Shown here: one piece after another, positions 1-13,023 of the stretch
Position numbering within the stretch: position 1 is the first letter of the stretch
How the letters are laid out: each line of letters starts with the position of its first letter
Source of the DNA: Sitta carolinensis
Lineage: Eukaryota; Chordata; Aves; Passeriformes; Sittidae
Length of the DNA stretch: 64,000 bases
Direction of reading: 5' to 3'
Assembly (NCBI GenBank): GCA_032173965.1
Contig: CM063284.1
Coordinates: 62,494,863-62,558,862 of the forward strand
Notes under the pieces: generated by a model
Told to the model about the DNA's origin: nothing
Databases searched by the model: none
The model's input: only the letters and a program-made list of their open reading frames with translations
Made by a program: the position numbers and the translations under genes

Positions 1-129
1 CCGAAAAGGATTTGGGGGTTCTCATGGATTAAAACTTGGATATGAGTCAACTGCATCAGTGCCTGTAGTCCAAAATGCCAAACACACCCTGGACTACATC
101 AAAAGCAAAGTGAGCAGGAGATGAAGGGA

Positions 130-162
<33 letters not shown>

Positions 163-698
163 ACCCCTCTACTCTGCTGAGACCTCAGCTGGAATTCTGA
201 ATTCAGCCCTGGGGTCCTCAGCACAGGGAGCACATGGCCCTGTTAGCACATCTAGAAAAGGGCCACAAAGATGACCAGAGGGATGGAACAAATCTCCTCC
301 AAAGACAGGCTGAGAGAGATGGGATTGTTCCGCCCAGAGAGGGGAAGGCTCCAGGAACACACCAGTGTGGCAGTCCAGTACCTAAAGGAGGTCGATAAAA
401 AAAAAAGGAAAAGTAATTTTTACACAGGCAGATAATGATAGAACAAGCAGAAGGGTTCTAAACTAGAAGAAGGGAGATTTACATTAAGAGCTAGAAAAAA
501 ATTCTTTCCTCAGAGCTGTAGTGAGACACTGGAAAAGACTGCCTAGAGAAGCAGTGGATGTCTCATCCTTGGAAGGCCAGGTTGGATAGGACTGTGAACA
601 ACCTGGTCTGCTGGAAGGCATCCCTGCCCATGGCAGGTAGGTTGGAAGTAAATGGTCTTCAAGGTCCCTTCCAACCCAAGCCAGTCCAAGATTCTATG
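1..698 (+). mobile_element. CR1 LINE fragment, 3' part
   Basis: A 5'-truncated CR1 non-LTR retrotransposon in sense orientation, already inside the element at the window start. Recognisable CR1 landmarks come in order: the end of the reverse-transcriptase ORF (about 1-120), the block around 'agacaggctgagagagatgg' (304-323), the 'ggaaggccaggttggatagg' block (570-589), and the tail 'ggtcccttccaaccca' followed by 'gattctatgct' at 662-700. An A-rich (CAAAA)n insertion at about 138-165 interrupts it. The frames are broken, so it is a dead copy. Confidence 0.92.
138..165 (+). repeat. (CAAAA)n simple repeat inside CR1
   Basis: Five-base units 'caaaa' repeat several times and run into a short poly-A. 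The tract expanded after the CR1 copy inserted. Confidence 0.8.
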
Positions 699-3600
699 CT
701 CTCTCATCTCTCCTTGCAGCAAAAAGCATGTATAACAAGTACCCATGATGGCTGTGTCTACAAGCTCAGGAAATACACAGCAAGAAACCCCATGCAGGGA
801 ATTTGTTCTACTGCGCATGGACTCAAAAGTCACATTCACATGTCCCAAACCGTTGAGCCTGGTGCTGGTTGGCTTTGTGACTCCAGAGATATTGACTCAC
901 TCAGAAGGGGCAAGGATGCTTGTATGTCCCATAGCTAAGTCAGCCCAAATTTCACCAAAGCTGAAACCATACTAGCAGGAACCAAGGACACAAACAGAAG
1001 GTAAACTGGTGACCTTTCTAACTATGTACTATGGGGTTTCTCTTGCAGGATAAACAGATTCCCCTAAAACTATAGGAAAAAAAGACCTAGATCTTGGGCA
1101 ACTCATGACATATTTTCATTATTATAATAGAATAAAAGAAACTAGTAATGAAAAACACATATGTCATTGTGCACAAGTACCAATACATACAAAAAGATCT
1201 AGGAAACTCCAAAAACAAAGCAGTTTTTTATATAGCTACATTTTTTTATTTGAAAGTGTGTTTGCAATGCAGTTAACCTAGTTATGCTCTCAAGCCTAGA
1301 AATTTCTACTTGGCACCTCTGCTGTACCTCCTGGAAGACTAGGAGTTGGAAAAGTCCTACTTCAGCAGGATGGGAAGGATAAGGACCTTTGTAATTTGAG
1401 ATACTCTTTTTTTTTTTTTTTTTTAAGTATCTCCTAGCAGTGACCTACTTTATGAATGAAAAGCCCACTCAGTTCCCACTGAGCCGAAACCATTTAGAAC
1501 AGACACAGAACGATTGCTGAACACTATTTTCTTACTGATCAGCACAAAGTTATTTGGCACAAGCATCTCTGTAAATGTTTGTCCAAGGCTAGGTAAATTT
1601 GCAGTGTACGATGGCCCTGAGACCTATGTTTCTGTCAAGTGAGAGGCTCATAGTCTAGCACTGGAGCTCAGTTATGCTTCAACAGAAACACAGAATGCTA
1701 GAGGCTCAGCTTAATATCACTGCTGTCTTTCCCTTTGGAGCTGTTCTTTCTTGTTTTGTTCAATGTTTCCTTTTGCAAACCAAAAGAAGATTAGTTTTCA
1801 GATGGAATGAATGTAAAGGCAAAGAAGACAATTTGTGAAGTGCATTATACTGGGCTCTGCTTTGGTATGGAGAAACCAGAGGAAGAGGAGGGAACTGTAC
1901 CCAGCTCTGGGCAAGTACCAGAGGAAAAGCACAGCTCCAGAATCACTTTCAGCCTCAAGAAGTTGAAGGCAATGTCTGCTTTAGGATATGCAAGGAAGTC
2001 TGACGGACTCAGTCCACAGCAACACTGGCAGCCTGCCATAGTATTTTGTTCATGTGTGCCTGAGATATCCATGGGCCCAGAGCTGTAATTATGGTCTCAG
2101 ATATCACAGTACTACTAGCCCAGGAGATATTTATGGATCTCATACGTACAACCCATAGGCACTGTGAAGTTTCAGGCACATTCAAGAAAACTCCTCACTC
2201 AGAAGAGGGACAGCAAGTCTATAGCAGTTCTTTCGAGCTACACCAAAGCAACACACTCCACTGGGTATCACCACTGAAAGTAAATGAAAGGTCGGAACGG
2301 GGTGAACTGCAGGCACAGGGCTCAGGCTCACACCACAGATATTATCAGAGGCATACTAATGACCTGCAAACCAGGTTAGGCATTAGCACTGCTTGTTTCC
2401 CTATGGAGTGGCTCACTGCTTCTCATAGTTGCATTTTAAACTCACAATAATAACATGGACAAGTACATACTTTCCTCCACCAAAAGGGAAAGGCCAGACA
2501 ACCAATTCCACACTATTTATTTCTGCAAAGCTTATGAAGCATTTAGAGACTAGAATGCAATCCAAGAACCTAGCTAGAGAGAAAAAAGTCTTCACACTGT
2601 TTGCCATTTATATTGCTAATTTTTGCCCCAAAGCATAATATCACACAGAGTCACCAAAATGTCATGTCTGCGGGGAAGAAGCCCATGACCACCAGCAAGG
2701 TGTGTGCAGAATATACTCCAGTATAGGGAACAGGAACTACTCCAGGTTGCCAAGTGCTAGTTCCACATGAAGCCTAGGGAGGTTTCTGTGTCCTTGTGCA
2801 AGCAGACAAGACTTCGTGTGAAATACCCCTATCAGATAGTAAGATGCATGGGAGAAAAGAAGCCTGATTCTCATCATACTGGCTTGGCTCTGGAGTAGCT
2901 CTGGATTATTTTGAAAGAATATCTCCACTTTACTACAGCTTTAGACACTCTGCAAACACTTCTCAATCCATAATCTAATCCATAATCCATTACTTTTAGC
3001 AGCATAACTGCAGCCATGACCTTATCAATGTGCAGTACTTTCTCCAAAATAGCTTACATTCATTGATGGAAGAGTTTCAACCACTTTCATGTTAAAGCAA
3101 TAACCCAGACACCCACTCACATTCAGGCACAGACAAGTCCTATACAGGACAAGAATCAGGACAATTGTTTAAGGATAGGATTTTGAAACCTCTGTTTCCG
3201 TAAATATTGGAATCCCAAACCAGTGCCTGCCCTTAACTGAGACCACTTGCCCTTCAGGCTGAGGGCAGCCAAATGTATCAGATTGCTCTGACTGCTCACA
3301 GGCAGTTGGAAAGCTGCATGGGGGTATTTCAGTCATGGCCTGTATCTCTGCTAAAATTTACTTCTTTAAAACATTCGGTGTCTATTGACCAAGAGGATTC
3401 AAAGTCACCCTGCAATGCTTTCTTTACTATAGTAATTCTAAATATTTAACAATTTACAATGCTCTCTGAAGGGAGATAGTTGATATTGCTGTATGCAGTT
3501 AGGAAGCACAGTGCTTTTGTATTACAGAAAATACAGAGCTTTAAAACAAACTAGACTGAAACATCTTCATTACTAAAGCTGCTTTGCATGAGAAAGCTTT

Positions 3601-4383
3601 ATGATGGGAAAGCAGTGGAAACATTCCAGTAAATGCAGTTGTCTATTCTTAGTGTCAAAAAATTTTAAATGCAAAGTAGAAAACAGAAGTATGGTATATT
3701 TTGTATGTGCTTACATAAACGACATAACCCTAAACCCTGAGCAGATTAGAAGTGTACATTAACACGGATTAGAAGTTAACACATACAAAACAGATGAACA
3801 TATCTTTTCCTTCTTGATATCAGCTGCACGAGACTGTAGCAGAAGAAATCCCTTTAAACCAGGAGGAAGTATCAGCATTTTAAACTCAGGCTTCCTCCAG
3901 CTTAATCGAATTATTTTTCTCAGTATGAAAGAAGTTCTTCTATTTAAACTAAAACATACTGACAGTATAGCATTTTAGCAATTGCCTTTCACACAGATAT
4001 ATCCTAATACTGCAGCATTTTTAAACGCTTCACACAGGTATTTCTCCAAAACTTACACTGACAAAAGTCATTTCACCCTTTTGGGAAGTACTTGATGTCT
4101 ACTTATTTTCAGCCTTCAACAGTGAGGACACCGAGGTTTCCTTCTGCCTCAGCTCTAAGCACCACATAGTTCGGTTTCAGCCAAACCACAAATAACATTT
4201 ATTTTAGCTATTTAATCATTCTAGTCCTTACCTTAAAAAAGAAAAACAGGAAAGAAAAAAAAAAAAAAAAAAAAAAAGCCTTTTCCACTTTCTTCCATTA
4301 GAAGCAAATGCTGGCTTGCTTTTCTTTTAGGGTATCCTTTGCTCTTAAGGAAAAAACAGCCAGAAAGCTGTAGTCCAACATAC
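699..4383. other. Intergenic DNA, no recognised gene
   Basis: AT-rich non-coding sequence. It has a T18 tract at about 1407-1424 and an A-rich run ending at 4277. Short open frames at 1807-2450 lie in different phases and resemble no protein family I know. No retrotransposon signature is visible beyond the CR1 that ends at 698. Confidence 0.55.
4255..4277 (+). repeat. Poly-A tract
   Basis: An uninterrupted run of about 23 A, preceded by other A-rich runs from 4236. No identifiable retroposed body lies upstream, so it is reported only as a homopolymer. Confidence 0.9.
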
Positions 4384-4640
4384 CTTGAAAGGAGAGCAGC
4401 GCTCACTGCCAGCCGTGTGACTTTTCAGGGGCTGCGCTCAGACTCGGGCATTCCCAAGAACCAGGATGTCACAGACCCCCGGAGCTCGCAGCGAGGAGCG
4501 CAGCAGCAGCTGCTTGCTCTCGCACGCCCTTCCTCTTCTCCGGGAGCTGACAGCTGTACACTTTCAAGGGCTGCCGCAGCAGGACTCGTCTCCCAGCCCC
4601 TCTGCCACTCCGAGAAACCATCCCCTCCCTGCTATTAAGT
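4384..4640 (-). other. Candidate minus-strand first exon (untranslated)
   Basis: A patch with clearly more G+C and CpG than its surroundings. Read on the minus strand it ends at 4384 with a donor matching CAAG|GTATGT (intron begins at 4383). Just upstream, at about 4650-4680 on the minus strand, are a TATA-like 'gatataatgg' and a CRE-like 'gtgacgtgc', at plausible promoter spacing. Reading frames are short. One minus-strand frame starting with ATG in the patch gives about 55 codons with no family resemblance. What is seen is the base composition, donor and core-promoter-like motifs. Transcription is inferred. It could be an alternative 5' exon of a minus-strand neighbour or a lncRNA. Confidence 0.25.
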
Positions 4641-4699
4641 GCATGCTGCCATTATATCTTAAACGCACGTCACGGCTTGTATGCAGTAGCTGTGAGAAA

Positions 4700-7600
4700 G
4701 CTGCATTTATTTGTACAGGAAGCTTGAGTACAGCACTTCCTACTTCCCATCCGAGACTCAATTCAACTGCAGGTGATTACTTAAACCCTGACAGCTCCCA
4801 GCCAGTGCACACCCTTACGTTCTGATTTGGGTCTCTGTGCAGCTTTTAACCACAACTGCCATCCGAGCCCTGACACGCTAAAACTGAAAGCAGCAAGGCA
4901 TTACATGTGACACTCATCAAACCCCTCCCAAATTAACCTGTTTGGGGAGGGCAGTTTGCATGGCAGCTGATGTCTGAAATCTGGCTGGCTTCTGCTTGTG
5001 AAAAATGTCATCTTAAAAAAAAAAAAGAAAAAAAAAAAAAAGTGATTTCTTCATGTTGGAGGGGAAGGGAGCAAAAAATCTAAACTCAAAAGTAAAGTAC
5101 CTGTGTAATTTCAGATCTGAGTGATTAATGATGACGGTGCTCATCTTACTCTGTTAATACTAAAATTTCACTCCACACTGTCCCTGTGAGCAAGAGGGGT
5201 TGGGAATCCTGCAGTTCCATATTCCATACCTAAGGGTGTGACTCACAGCAGCCAAGTAGCAGCAGAATATCTAATTGTGCCACATGACACCAAACCTTCA
5301 AGAACTTTTCCTAATGTAGGAAATGCACCACACCCACAGATAAGAAATATAGATATATCAAGAGTGCAGAGGGTGCAGAAAAACAGAAGGAAGTATAAAT
5401 GTTAATGTAAAATTTTCTTATGATGAAATATATTTTCTTTGTACTTCATGCAATCATTGCTGGCGTTTTGCCTTCAGTACTTTCCTGTGAAAAATTATAT
5501 ATAGGCATTTTTTCTGGGGTGTATAAAAGCTCACAGCTGAGCTTTTAGTTATTTCCAGAGAATTATACTGCATCAAATTAATTTCAGGAAAAAAAGAAAA
5601 AAAGCTAATGCAACTTTAATTCAGCCTCCTTACTGAATTATTCCTTTATATTACAGCTTTGCTTGATTTGCCATCATATACTCTTTTCCTCTCAAAATAA
5701 ATACAAACTTAGAATTTATCTATTTAACACTAGGTGTTATATATAATTTTAGATACAGTTATAAAAAAAAAATATAAGTTATATGATTTTATACGTACAA
5801 ATTTTTTTTATATTTACATAGTATTTAAATATATTTAGGGAGGGAGGGAGTAATAACCAGAAAAAATATAGCTGTTCCAACACGTGCAATCATGTTGATC
5901 TCCATGGTGTTCATCAACAGTGTAATAACAGGATTAGGCAAACTAGAGCCATGTCACACATACTGCCACTTGAGCTAGGAGAGCATTCCCATCAGAAGCA
6001 GACATATATATTCTCTGCAATGGACAACCCTAGACAAGACTCAAGAAACGCTGAGGGCTCAGAGCTATTTTTTAGGCTCTAGAGCAGTAATGAAAATGTG
6101 GAATTCTTTGGAAAACCTTATGAGTAGAAAATGATTCTCCTTCTGTGGTTAGATTTTGATCCTCCATGTTCTGTTCAAATATGAAATGCTTGAGCCTCTA
6201 TCACTACTCTCTTCACTACCTTCCCTCTGCTTCCAGCTCCCATATTTTCCTCCTGCAACTGCCCCTTTGCTACTCTGCCTCCATCACACAAGTACTTGGT
6301 AGGCCACAGATGAAGCTCAGCAAGAAAACTTCCTGTTCTCAGCCCCTGTGCTCAGCACCACAGCACTTGAACAGCAAAAAGCAATTATCTCAAGGAGGAC
6401 AGTGTTGAGAGAGGATGAAAGAAATCAAGTCATTCATGCAAGTGTAGGGAAAATGGCAGGGCAGCTGCTAATACCAGAGCAGGAAAAGTAGCATCTGGTT
6501 TGGTGCTTACTCTTTACTGGCACAACAAAACAAAAACAAGCTTCACTGAAGTAGCCTCCACCAGTGGAAAGATGGAACTACAACAAAGATTAGTTGTGTC
6601 CCCATCAGATAAATGATGAGGCTAGCTTGTATCCAAGGAGGTGTTCTTTTAACTATGAAAATTAGATTTAGTACATTAAAATGCACAAAAATTCCAGACA
6701 CTTTAGCTGCAAACATCCCATCATATTTTTATCCCATTTCCTACTGTCTCCACGCAAATTATAATGTGCTTGCATAAATGTGCAAAACTGCTTACAACGA
6801 AATTATTTTCCTTTAGACGTTACAAAAATGGTGAGAAAAATTATGAATGTTTCTCAAGACACTTAATTAACTGGAAATGTTAAGATATGCTGGTTCCAAG
6901 CACTCCACTTCTTGGGTATCAAATCCTGAACTGTGGGGCCCGGATTTACACACCGAACAATCATTTACTGATGCTCTGTGGACAGCTGGCTATGGCCCTG
7001 CTTCCATCTTCTCTCCAGTATTTGCCCCTACCTTTTTGCTTATCCAGGATCTTCACAGCAAAGAGGAGCTGAAGGTGATGTGGCAGTGTGCAGAAGCTCA
7101 GGCTATAAGAACTTGAGATGATCAATACTGATGATTCTTTCAATTGCCATCACCAAAAGACGTGAGCTGGACTTTTATGAGCTCTGCTGTCAAAATGATT
7201 TCTCTTCCAGCTATACCTTGAGCCAGGTACTTCACAGTTTCACAGAAGCACATCTTCTTAGCAAGCTAATTTTGTGAAGTGTTATGAGTCATGCTAAAAT
7301 TGCTACCCAGCTCAAATCCCTGAATCTCTTAACCCAGATTGATTGGTTTCCTTTCTGAGCCAACAAATAAAAAAGAAGTTCACATTGTCACACAATTCCA
7401 GAATTCCAGACAAGGCACAAGCTAAGTTCTCCCCATTTGCTTTCTTCTTGGATAGCAGTGATGTAAAGCACAAAACTGAGAGGATCCAATTAATTTTTTG
7501 GACACTCTTTAACTGATGTTTTTATACCTCCAGGCTGGGAGAATAGCTGAGCCTCTGAGATGCCAAAATGCAGTATCACTGGAAACTTTTAGTTGAGTTG

Positions 7601-10600
7601 CTAGCCAGAATAAGAATAAAGGCTGGCATAGTTAATTACTAACATGGCTGTGTCATCCTTGCAGTGACTTGAAATACTTCAGAAATGACTAAGCCACTCT
7701 GCATTAACTGAAATTACTAATTAATTTTTGACATAGATGGGTAAAAAAGTAATAGCGTGACCAGCGAAAAGATCACTCATATCCCACAAACAAAATACCA
7801 TCAACAGCAAATGAAAACACTGAGTAAGTGTATAACTAACAGTTTATTTGTAATTCTACAAAAGAAATAGGGCTAGCTTTTAAGAGGGAAAAAATAAAAT
7901 TTTGCTACCCAGTTTCGCAATTTTCAACTAACAAAAACCAAATAACCTGAAAAGCAATTGCTATCCATAGGTGTAATATAAAAAGAGGTTTTATAACAAG
8001 CTTTTAAAAATCAGAGCCTAATTAAAAAAAAAATAAGTCTATCCATTTTATTTAGTGTACATGCAAATAATCCATTTCCCTATGGAAAAGGAAAGTATTT
8101 GTAGATGTAATAGAGACAGTTTCACAACAGAAATAGATACTAGTAAGTAATATAAGCAATGCTGAAAACAAAACAGGAAGGGGTTTTGCACAGGGAGTAT
8201 ACATATATTATCTGAAGCTGCAAATGTGATGCCCCTGATGTCATGGACTATTAATAGCTGCCTTCAATGGGAACTATTTTAAAGGGGGATTACACCATCA
8301 AAGGTCATTTGTGGTACCTTCATAAACCAAATGTTTTAAAAAGGAATCTTTATTCCATATTTGTATTTATACAATCACACAGTGCTGGAAATCAGATGTC
8401 AGTGCAGAAGAATACAGAGCTAAGTAATATTTTGCATGCAGACAAGCTTTAATCAGTATAGCTACAAGAAAATCAGGACCACATCTTTTCCTGTTTAAAT
8501 AACCCTATTGTTCTACAATTCTGACTTGGTATGCAAGTCACTCATTGACAAACCAGGCTTGAAATCTCCATTAATCCCTTTAGCTAAAACATAAAACTTT
8601 ATTATAAGGAGTTTTCTACTGGAGTGAAATAAATCAAGTTAAATTATTATGAAAGAATAGTAGGCGCAATATAAAGAGCTTTTTATTTTACCATAAAAAA
8701 GGGAGTGGGATGGCACACTGTCTACTGATCATTTATGATTATGATTATGATCTCAAAATGTGTGGATCTGTCTCGGACACAAAGAAAAGTGGTAGGTTGA
8801 CTCATCCTGCTCCTATGAAAAAAGCAAAATGCAACATTCATTAAACTTTGTTGGCATAGTGGACCAACTCCAAACAAAATCATATGGCTTCCATAAGTTC
8901 TGTATTTCTTCTCCATCCGCATTTTTTCCTGTGCTTATACTCTAAACTATCTTTTGGTATTTGATCCATACAGAACCATGCTAGAGGAATAAAATAAAAT
9001 AAAGCCTGGGCAGAAAACCATGAGAAGACAGCCTGCTACCCCAGTGGGAGGGTTTCAGGTACTTAGAAATCTCAGCTTAAAGATCCAGGCCAATGGCTTT
9101 GACAGTGTATTACTGGAATTCCAGTGCAACTTGTCTTCTTGGGACCTGGAAGAAGTGTACTTGCCCCCATAGCAAAACCTGCTGGTGGCAGACCTCTACT
9201 GGCAGTACCCCCAGGAGCAGGCATTTTGCCACTGGCAACCAAACATCTCTGCAGCAGCTCCACAGAAATTTTTGCTTAGGCCAACTCTTCCCTGCTCACT
9301 AAGTGTATGGAAAACCAGTCTGCAAGAAGAAAACAAGCTAAGATGCTGTGAGCCTGCCATAAATAAGACACTGATGAGCTGCCACTGAACAGCAGACATC
9401 CAGCCCAGGGGCAGCCAGGGCAGCACCCTCGACCCAGGGCACGTCTTCAGTGACCTCCTTGCACGCAAGACACAGGGAAGAGGCAGGCTACTCCCCCTTC
9501 ACCTTCTCCTGTGACATGAGATGCCAGCCATCATCTCACAAGGCAGTTGTGTCCCTCCCCAGCTGCAGAGTGATCATCAATGCGGTGACAGCACTGCAAC
9601 CAGGAGACACTGGACACCTCTCAGGCTCAGAGGCCACCCTGTGCAAACAGGTCCCCAGGTGAACAGCCCATGTAGCTAGCTCTCCCGGAACCAGCACCAC
9701 GTCATGGACTGCTGATAAAAAATGAAATGAAACCAAACAGCTTGCTTTGCTCTCATATTCATGTGCTACACAGACAGAAGTGGAGTCGCTCAGTTCTTAT
9801 GGGTATCAGGTAACAGGTGAGAGAAACTCTAGCTGTGAAAAGAGTAATTTATAAAGCAGCATTGAAGGAACCATACTAAATACACATGAAAGAGAAGACA
9901 CTGAAGTTGACCTTTTCTCCTAACTTCTCTTAAAGTTAGCACACATTTTTGACAAGAGTATATAAAGATTGCATGGAGATAACTTAAGGCTCAGATAAAT
10001 TAATTGATTTTCTGTTAACTGTGCTTATAGCTAACTTCAGAACATGGCACAGACTTTCAATCATGCACAGGTATTTTTCTTCCTTTTAATTGTGTGCCCC
10101 AAATGACACATGCTGTTCACTTGTAACAAAGTGTTTTGGTACTGTACCTGGAATTGCAGTGATTTCAGACATCAGAATCACCATCAGTTTAAAAATTGAG
10201 AGGGGAAAACCGTTCTGGCAGCCAACACAGGAAGCTTCCTCTGTAGCAGAGGAGGTCATCAACCTGTCCTTGTCATGAGATAAAAATGTGCACTGTTTTC
10301 ATGTCTCTTGATTCCACTGTGTTTTCTGTCCTGCCTCAAGCTCTTAACTGTCTTTTTTGGAAATATTAAGAGACAGCTTTATTCCTTCCAACCCAAGCCA
10401 GTCTCCTAGGTGATAGCTTTGCCTTAGCCTGATGAGACTGTCTACAGGTTTAAAAGACAGGTAGAATTTGGAGGGGAGGGTGGTAGGGGACATCTAATAA
10501 TACATTTCAGCCCAGATCTTGTTGTTTTAACTAACTTCTGAAGTCAAGGACGGGCAGATCAGAGATGAGACAGAGCCGTGGCACTTAAGTTTATGGCTAT

Positions 10601-12384
10601 AAAAGCCAACAATAGGACTTTCACAGAGATCTGGCATGAAGGACCAAGGTGTGGAGCTAATATATACCTTTGATTCAATACTTTTCTTTAGTATTTAAGT
10701 ATGACACACTTAGCCTTCAGTTAATTTAGGGTGAGAAATAGTTCCCAAGGGGGGTTGGAGAGGGGTTACTCCAATGGACTGGCTATGGACTGGAAAACCA
10801 AGAACTTGTCCCTCTCTCCCAGCATCCCTCTCCTTACTCAACTTCCAGGAAGCGTCTCCATGTCTTTCCCCTCCCCTTTTACAGTTTCCTTTCCCTACCA
10901 GAATTTACATCTCACCCATTTATGGTGAGATCAGATATTAAAAGATTTGTCCAGATCCACTTTTCCCTCTATGGAATTTAATCATATGGTCAGATAACAC
11001 AGCTCATAGTTTCTAAGGATTTCAGCCTCTCAGTGCACCACAGCGGGGCTGTTTGAGTGAGCCTATCTTCTCCCTGCTGCTTTAGGCTGGCCACCTTTGT
11101 AATGGCAGCATCCAACAAGGACACAATACCACTTCCCAGATGAGAAACAGCAACGTGTTAAAACACATGCAACTGTTTGCTGGCAGCATTCTTATCACAT
11201 CACAGCTGCAGTAACAAAATCCAAGATTGCTTCACATTCCAGTCTCTCGTTAGGATAGTGATAAAACTTTTTTCCCTCCTCTGCTCCGAGCAAGGCAGAC
11301 AGAAATTACCACAATCACCTTCTTGAAAGGACACCTTTAACACACACCAGCTAGCAAACAGTTGTTAAATTCAACAGTCTCAAAATTAGGATAGTGGAAA
11401 ATCAAAGCCAAGTGACATAAGGATTTATTCAGTTGCACTAAAAAAATTTGGGAGGAGTTTATTTAATGTTGTTTATTTTTGTATCTGTTACAATCAACTG
11501 CTAGGTAACTTCATTAAAAATAGGTGCTTTTAACCTAGTAATATGTTTAAGACTCTTATAAAATTAGGGATACCCAGTTGGGCAGAGAGAATCTCTAGGA
11601 AAAGAAATCTGAGTTTTACAGACTGATCAGGGGCAGAAGGGCAAGAGGCATACAAAAACCTTTGCTTTTCCAAACACTGCTAAAATCCAAGCAAATAGTG
11701 TTTTCTGCTTCAGTACAATCTGCGGTCATTGAAGAAATGACAAGTGAACTCATCTTTTTGTTGAGCTTGACTTCATCTTTGAAAAGCCCCTGGCTCCACT
11801 TAACTACTCTATACTCATCAAGAAGAAATTTAAACAGATCAAGTATTTCCTCCAAGTTTTGGTTTCATATATGTATATATTTCTGGGTATATGACAAAAC
11901 ACAGTTTAGCAAAATGTATCAATAAATTTATTCACACAGAATTATTTTGCATAATACAATATAAACAAAGCTTTGAAGTGTGAACTCTGAACTTTTTAGT
12001 TTCCATGAGAACTATCTTACAAGGTGAAGAATTCTGTTTAATGACCTCTGACTGTGAGTAAATTTTTCTAAACTAAATTTTTCCTTACATTATCCTTAGG
12101 ATAACTTGCTTGCAATTTGCATATCTTGGGAAAAACAATATCCTAAATCAGAGAATGAAATTGCTGCATTTGTGGAAGAAGAGAAAGAGACTTTAGACAA
12201 AAGCAGAAACAACTGACCTACTTGCAAGGAAGAAGTCCAACACCTCTCTCTCACGCTTACCAAAGGGGCAAAGCTAGGTCAGATCCCACCTGCAGAAGGC
12301 AGATGGGAAGAAACTTCCAGGATCTTGAAATCTGCCAAGGAGGTATGAGAGAACATGACATTTAAGGAAGAACTTGACAAGAAG
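4700..12384. other. Intergenic DNA, no recognised gene
   Basis: AT-rich sequence with scattered A/T homopolymers. A short hairpin next to a TATA-like motif is at 5523-5546. The stretch at 9060-9740 is more GC-rich and open in several frames, but I cannot relate it to any protein or repeat family. No exon with convincing splice sites and a known domain was found. Confidence 0.5.
5523..5546. repeat. Short perfect hairpin beside a TATA-like motif
   Basis: Nine-base arms 'aaaagctca' (5525-5533) and 'tgagctttt' (5538-5546) are perfect reverse complements with a 4-base loop. The left arm overlaps 'tataaaa' at 5523. Confidence 0.6.
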
Positions 12385-13023
12385 TTAAAGGAAGGTTTGG
12401 TGGATGAGAGGCTGGACATGACCCAGCAATGTACATTGTACATTGCAGCCCATAAAGCCAATTGTACACAGGCTGCATACCAGGAACCACGGCCAGCAGT
12501 GTGAGGGAGGGGATTCTCCCCCTCTCTACTCTCATGAGACCCCACCTGGAGTGATGCTTTCCCCTCTCAGGTCCCACACACAAGAAGGCCATGGACCTAC
12601 TGGAGTGAGTTCAGAGGAGGACCACAAAGATGATCCCAGGGCTAGAGCACACCTCCTATGAAGACAGGCTGAGAGAACTGGGATTGTTCAGCCTGGAGAA
12701 GAGAAGTGTCCAGGGAGACCTTATAGCACTTTTCAGGGACCTACACAAGAGCTAGAGAGAAACTTTTTATAAAGGCGAGTAGTGACAGGTCAAGCAGGAA
12801 TGGCTTTAAACTGAGAGTCAGTTTAAATTGGATATTAGGAACTGAGGGTGGTAAAACCCTGGAACACACTGCCTAGCAAGGTGGTGGATACCCCATTCCT
12901 GCAAATGTTCTAATCAGGTTGGATGTGGCTCTGAGCGATCTCATCCAGTTGAAGATGTCTCTGCTCATTGCAGGGGAGTTGTACTAGATGGGTCCCTTTA
13001 ACCCAAAATGTACCATGATTCTA
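12385..13023 (+). mobile_element. CR1 LINE fragment, 3' part
   Basis: Sense-oriented CR1 from the end of the reverse-transcriptase ORF through the 3' UTR. Landmarks are 'gcagcccataaagccaa' near 12445, 'aggaccacaaagatgat' near 12615, 'agacaggctgagagaactgg' at about 12663, the 'aggttggatgtggctctgag' block near 12920, and the tail ending at 'gattcta' (13017-13023). Many substitutions and small indels disrupt the frames, so it is an old, inactive copy. Confidence 0.92.
12427..12447. repeat. Short palindrome in CR1
   Basis: Ten-base arms 'gcaatgtaca' and 'tgtacattgc' are separated by one T. It appears to be a local mutation or duplication inside the CR1 copy rather than a regulatory site. Confidence 0.7.

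Noticed and set aside
10381..10405. Short match to the CR1 3' tail ('ccttccaacccaagccagtc')
   Set aside because: Only about 20-25 bases match and neither flank continues the CR1 consensus. Possibly a tiny remnant, not safe to call.
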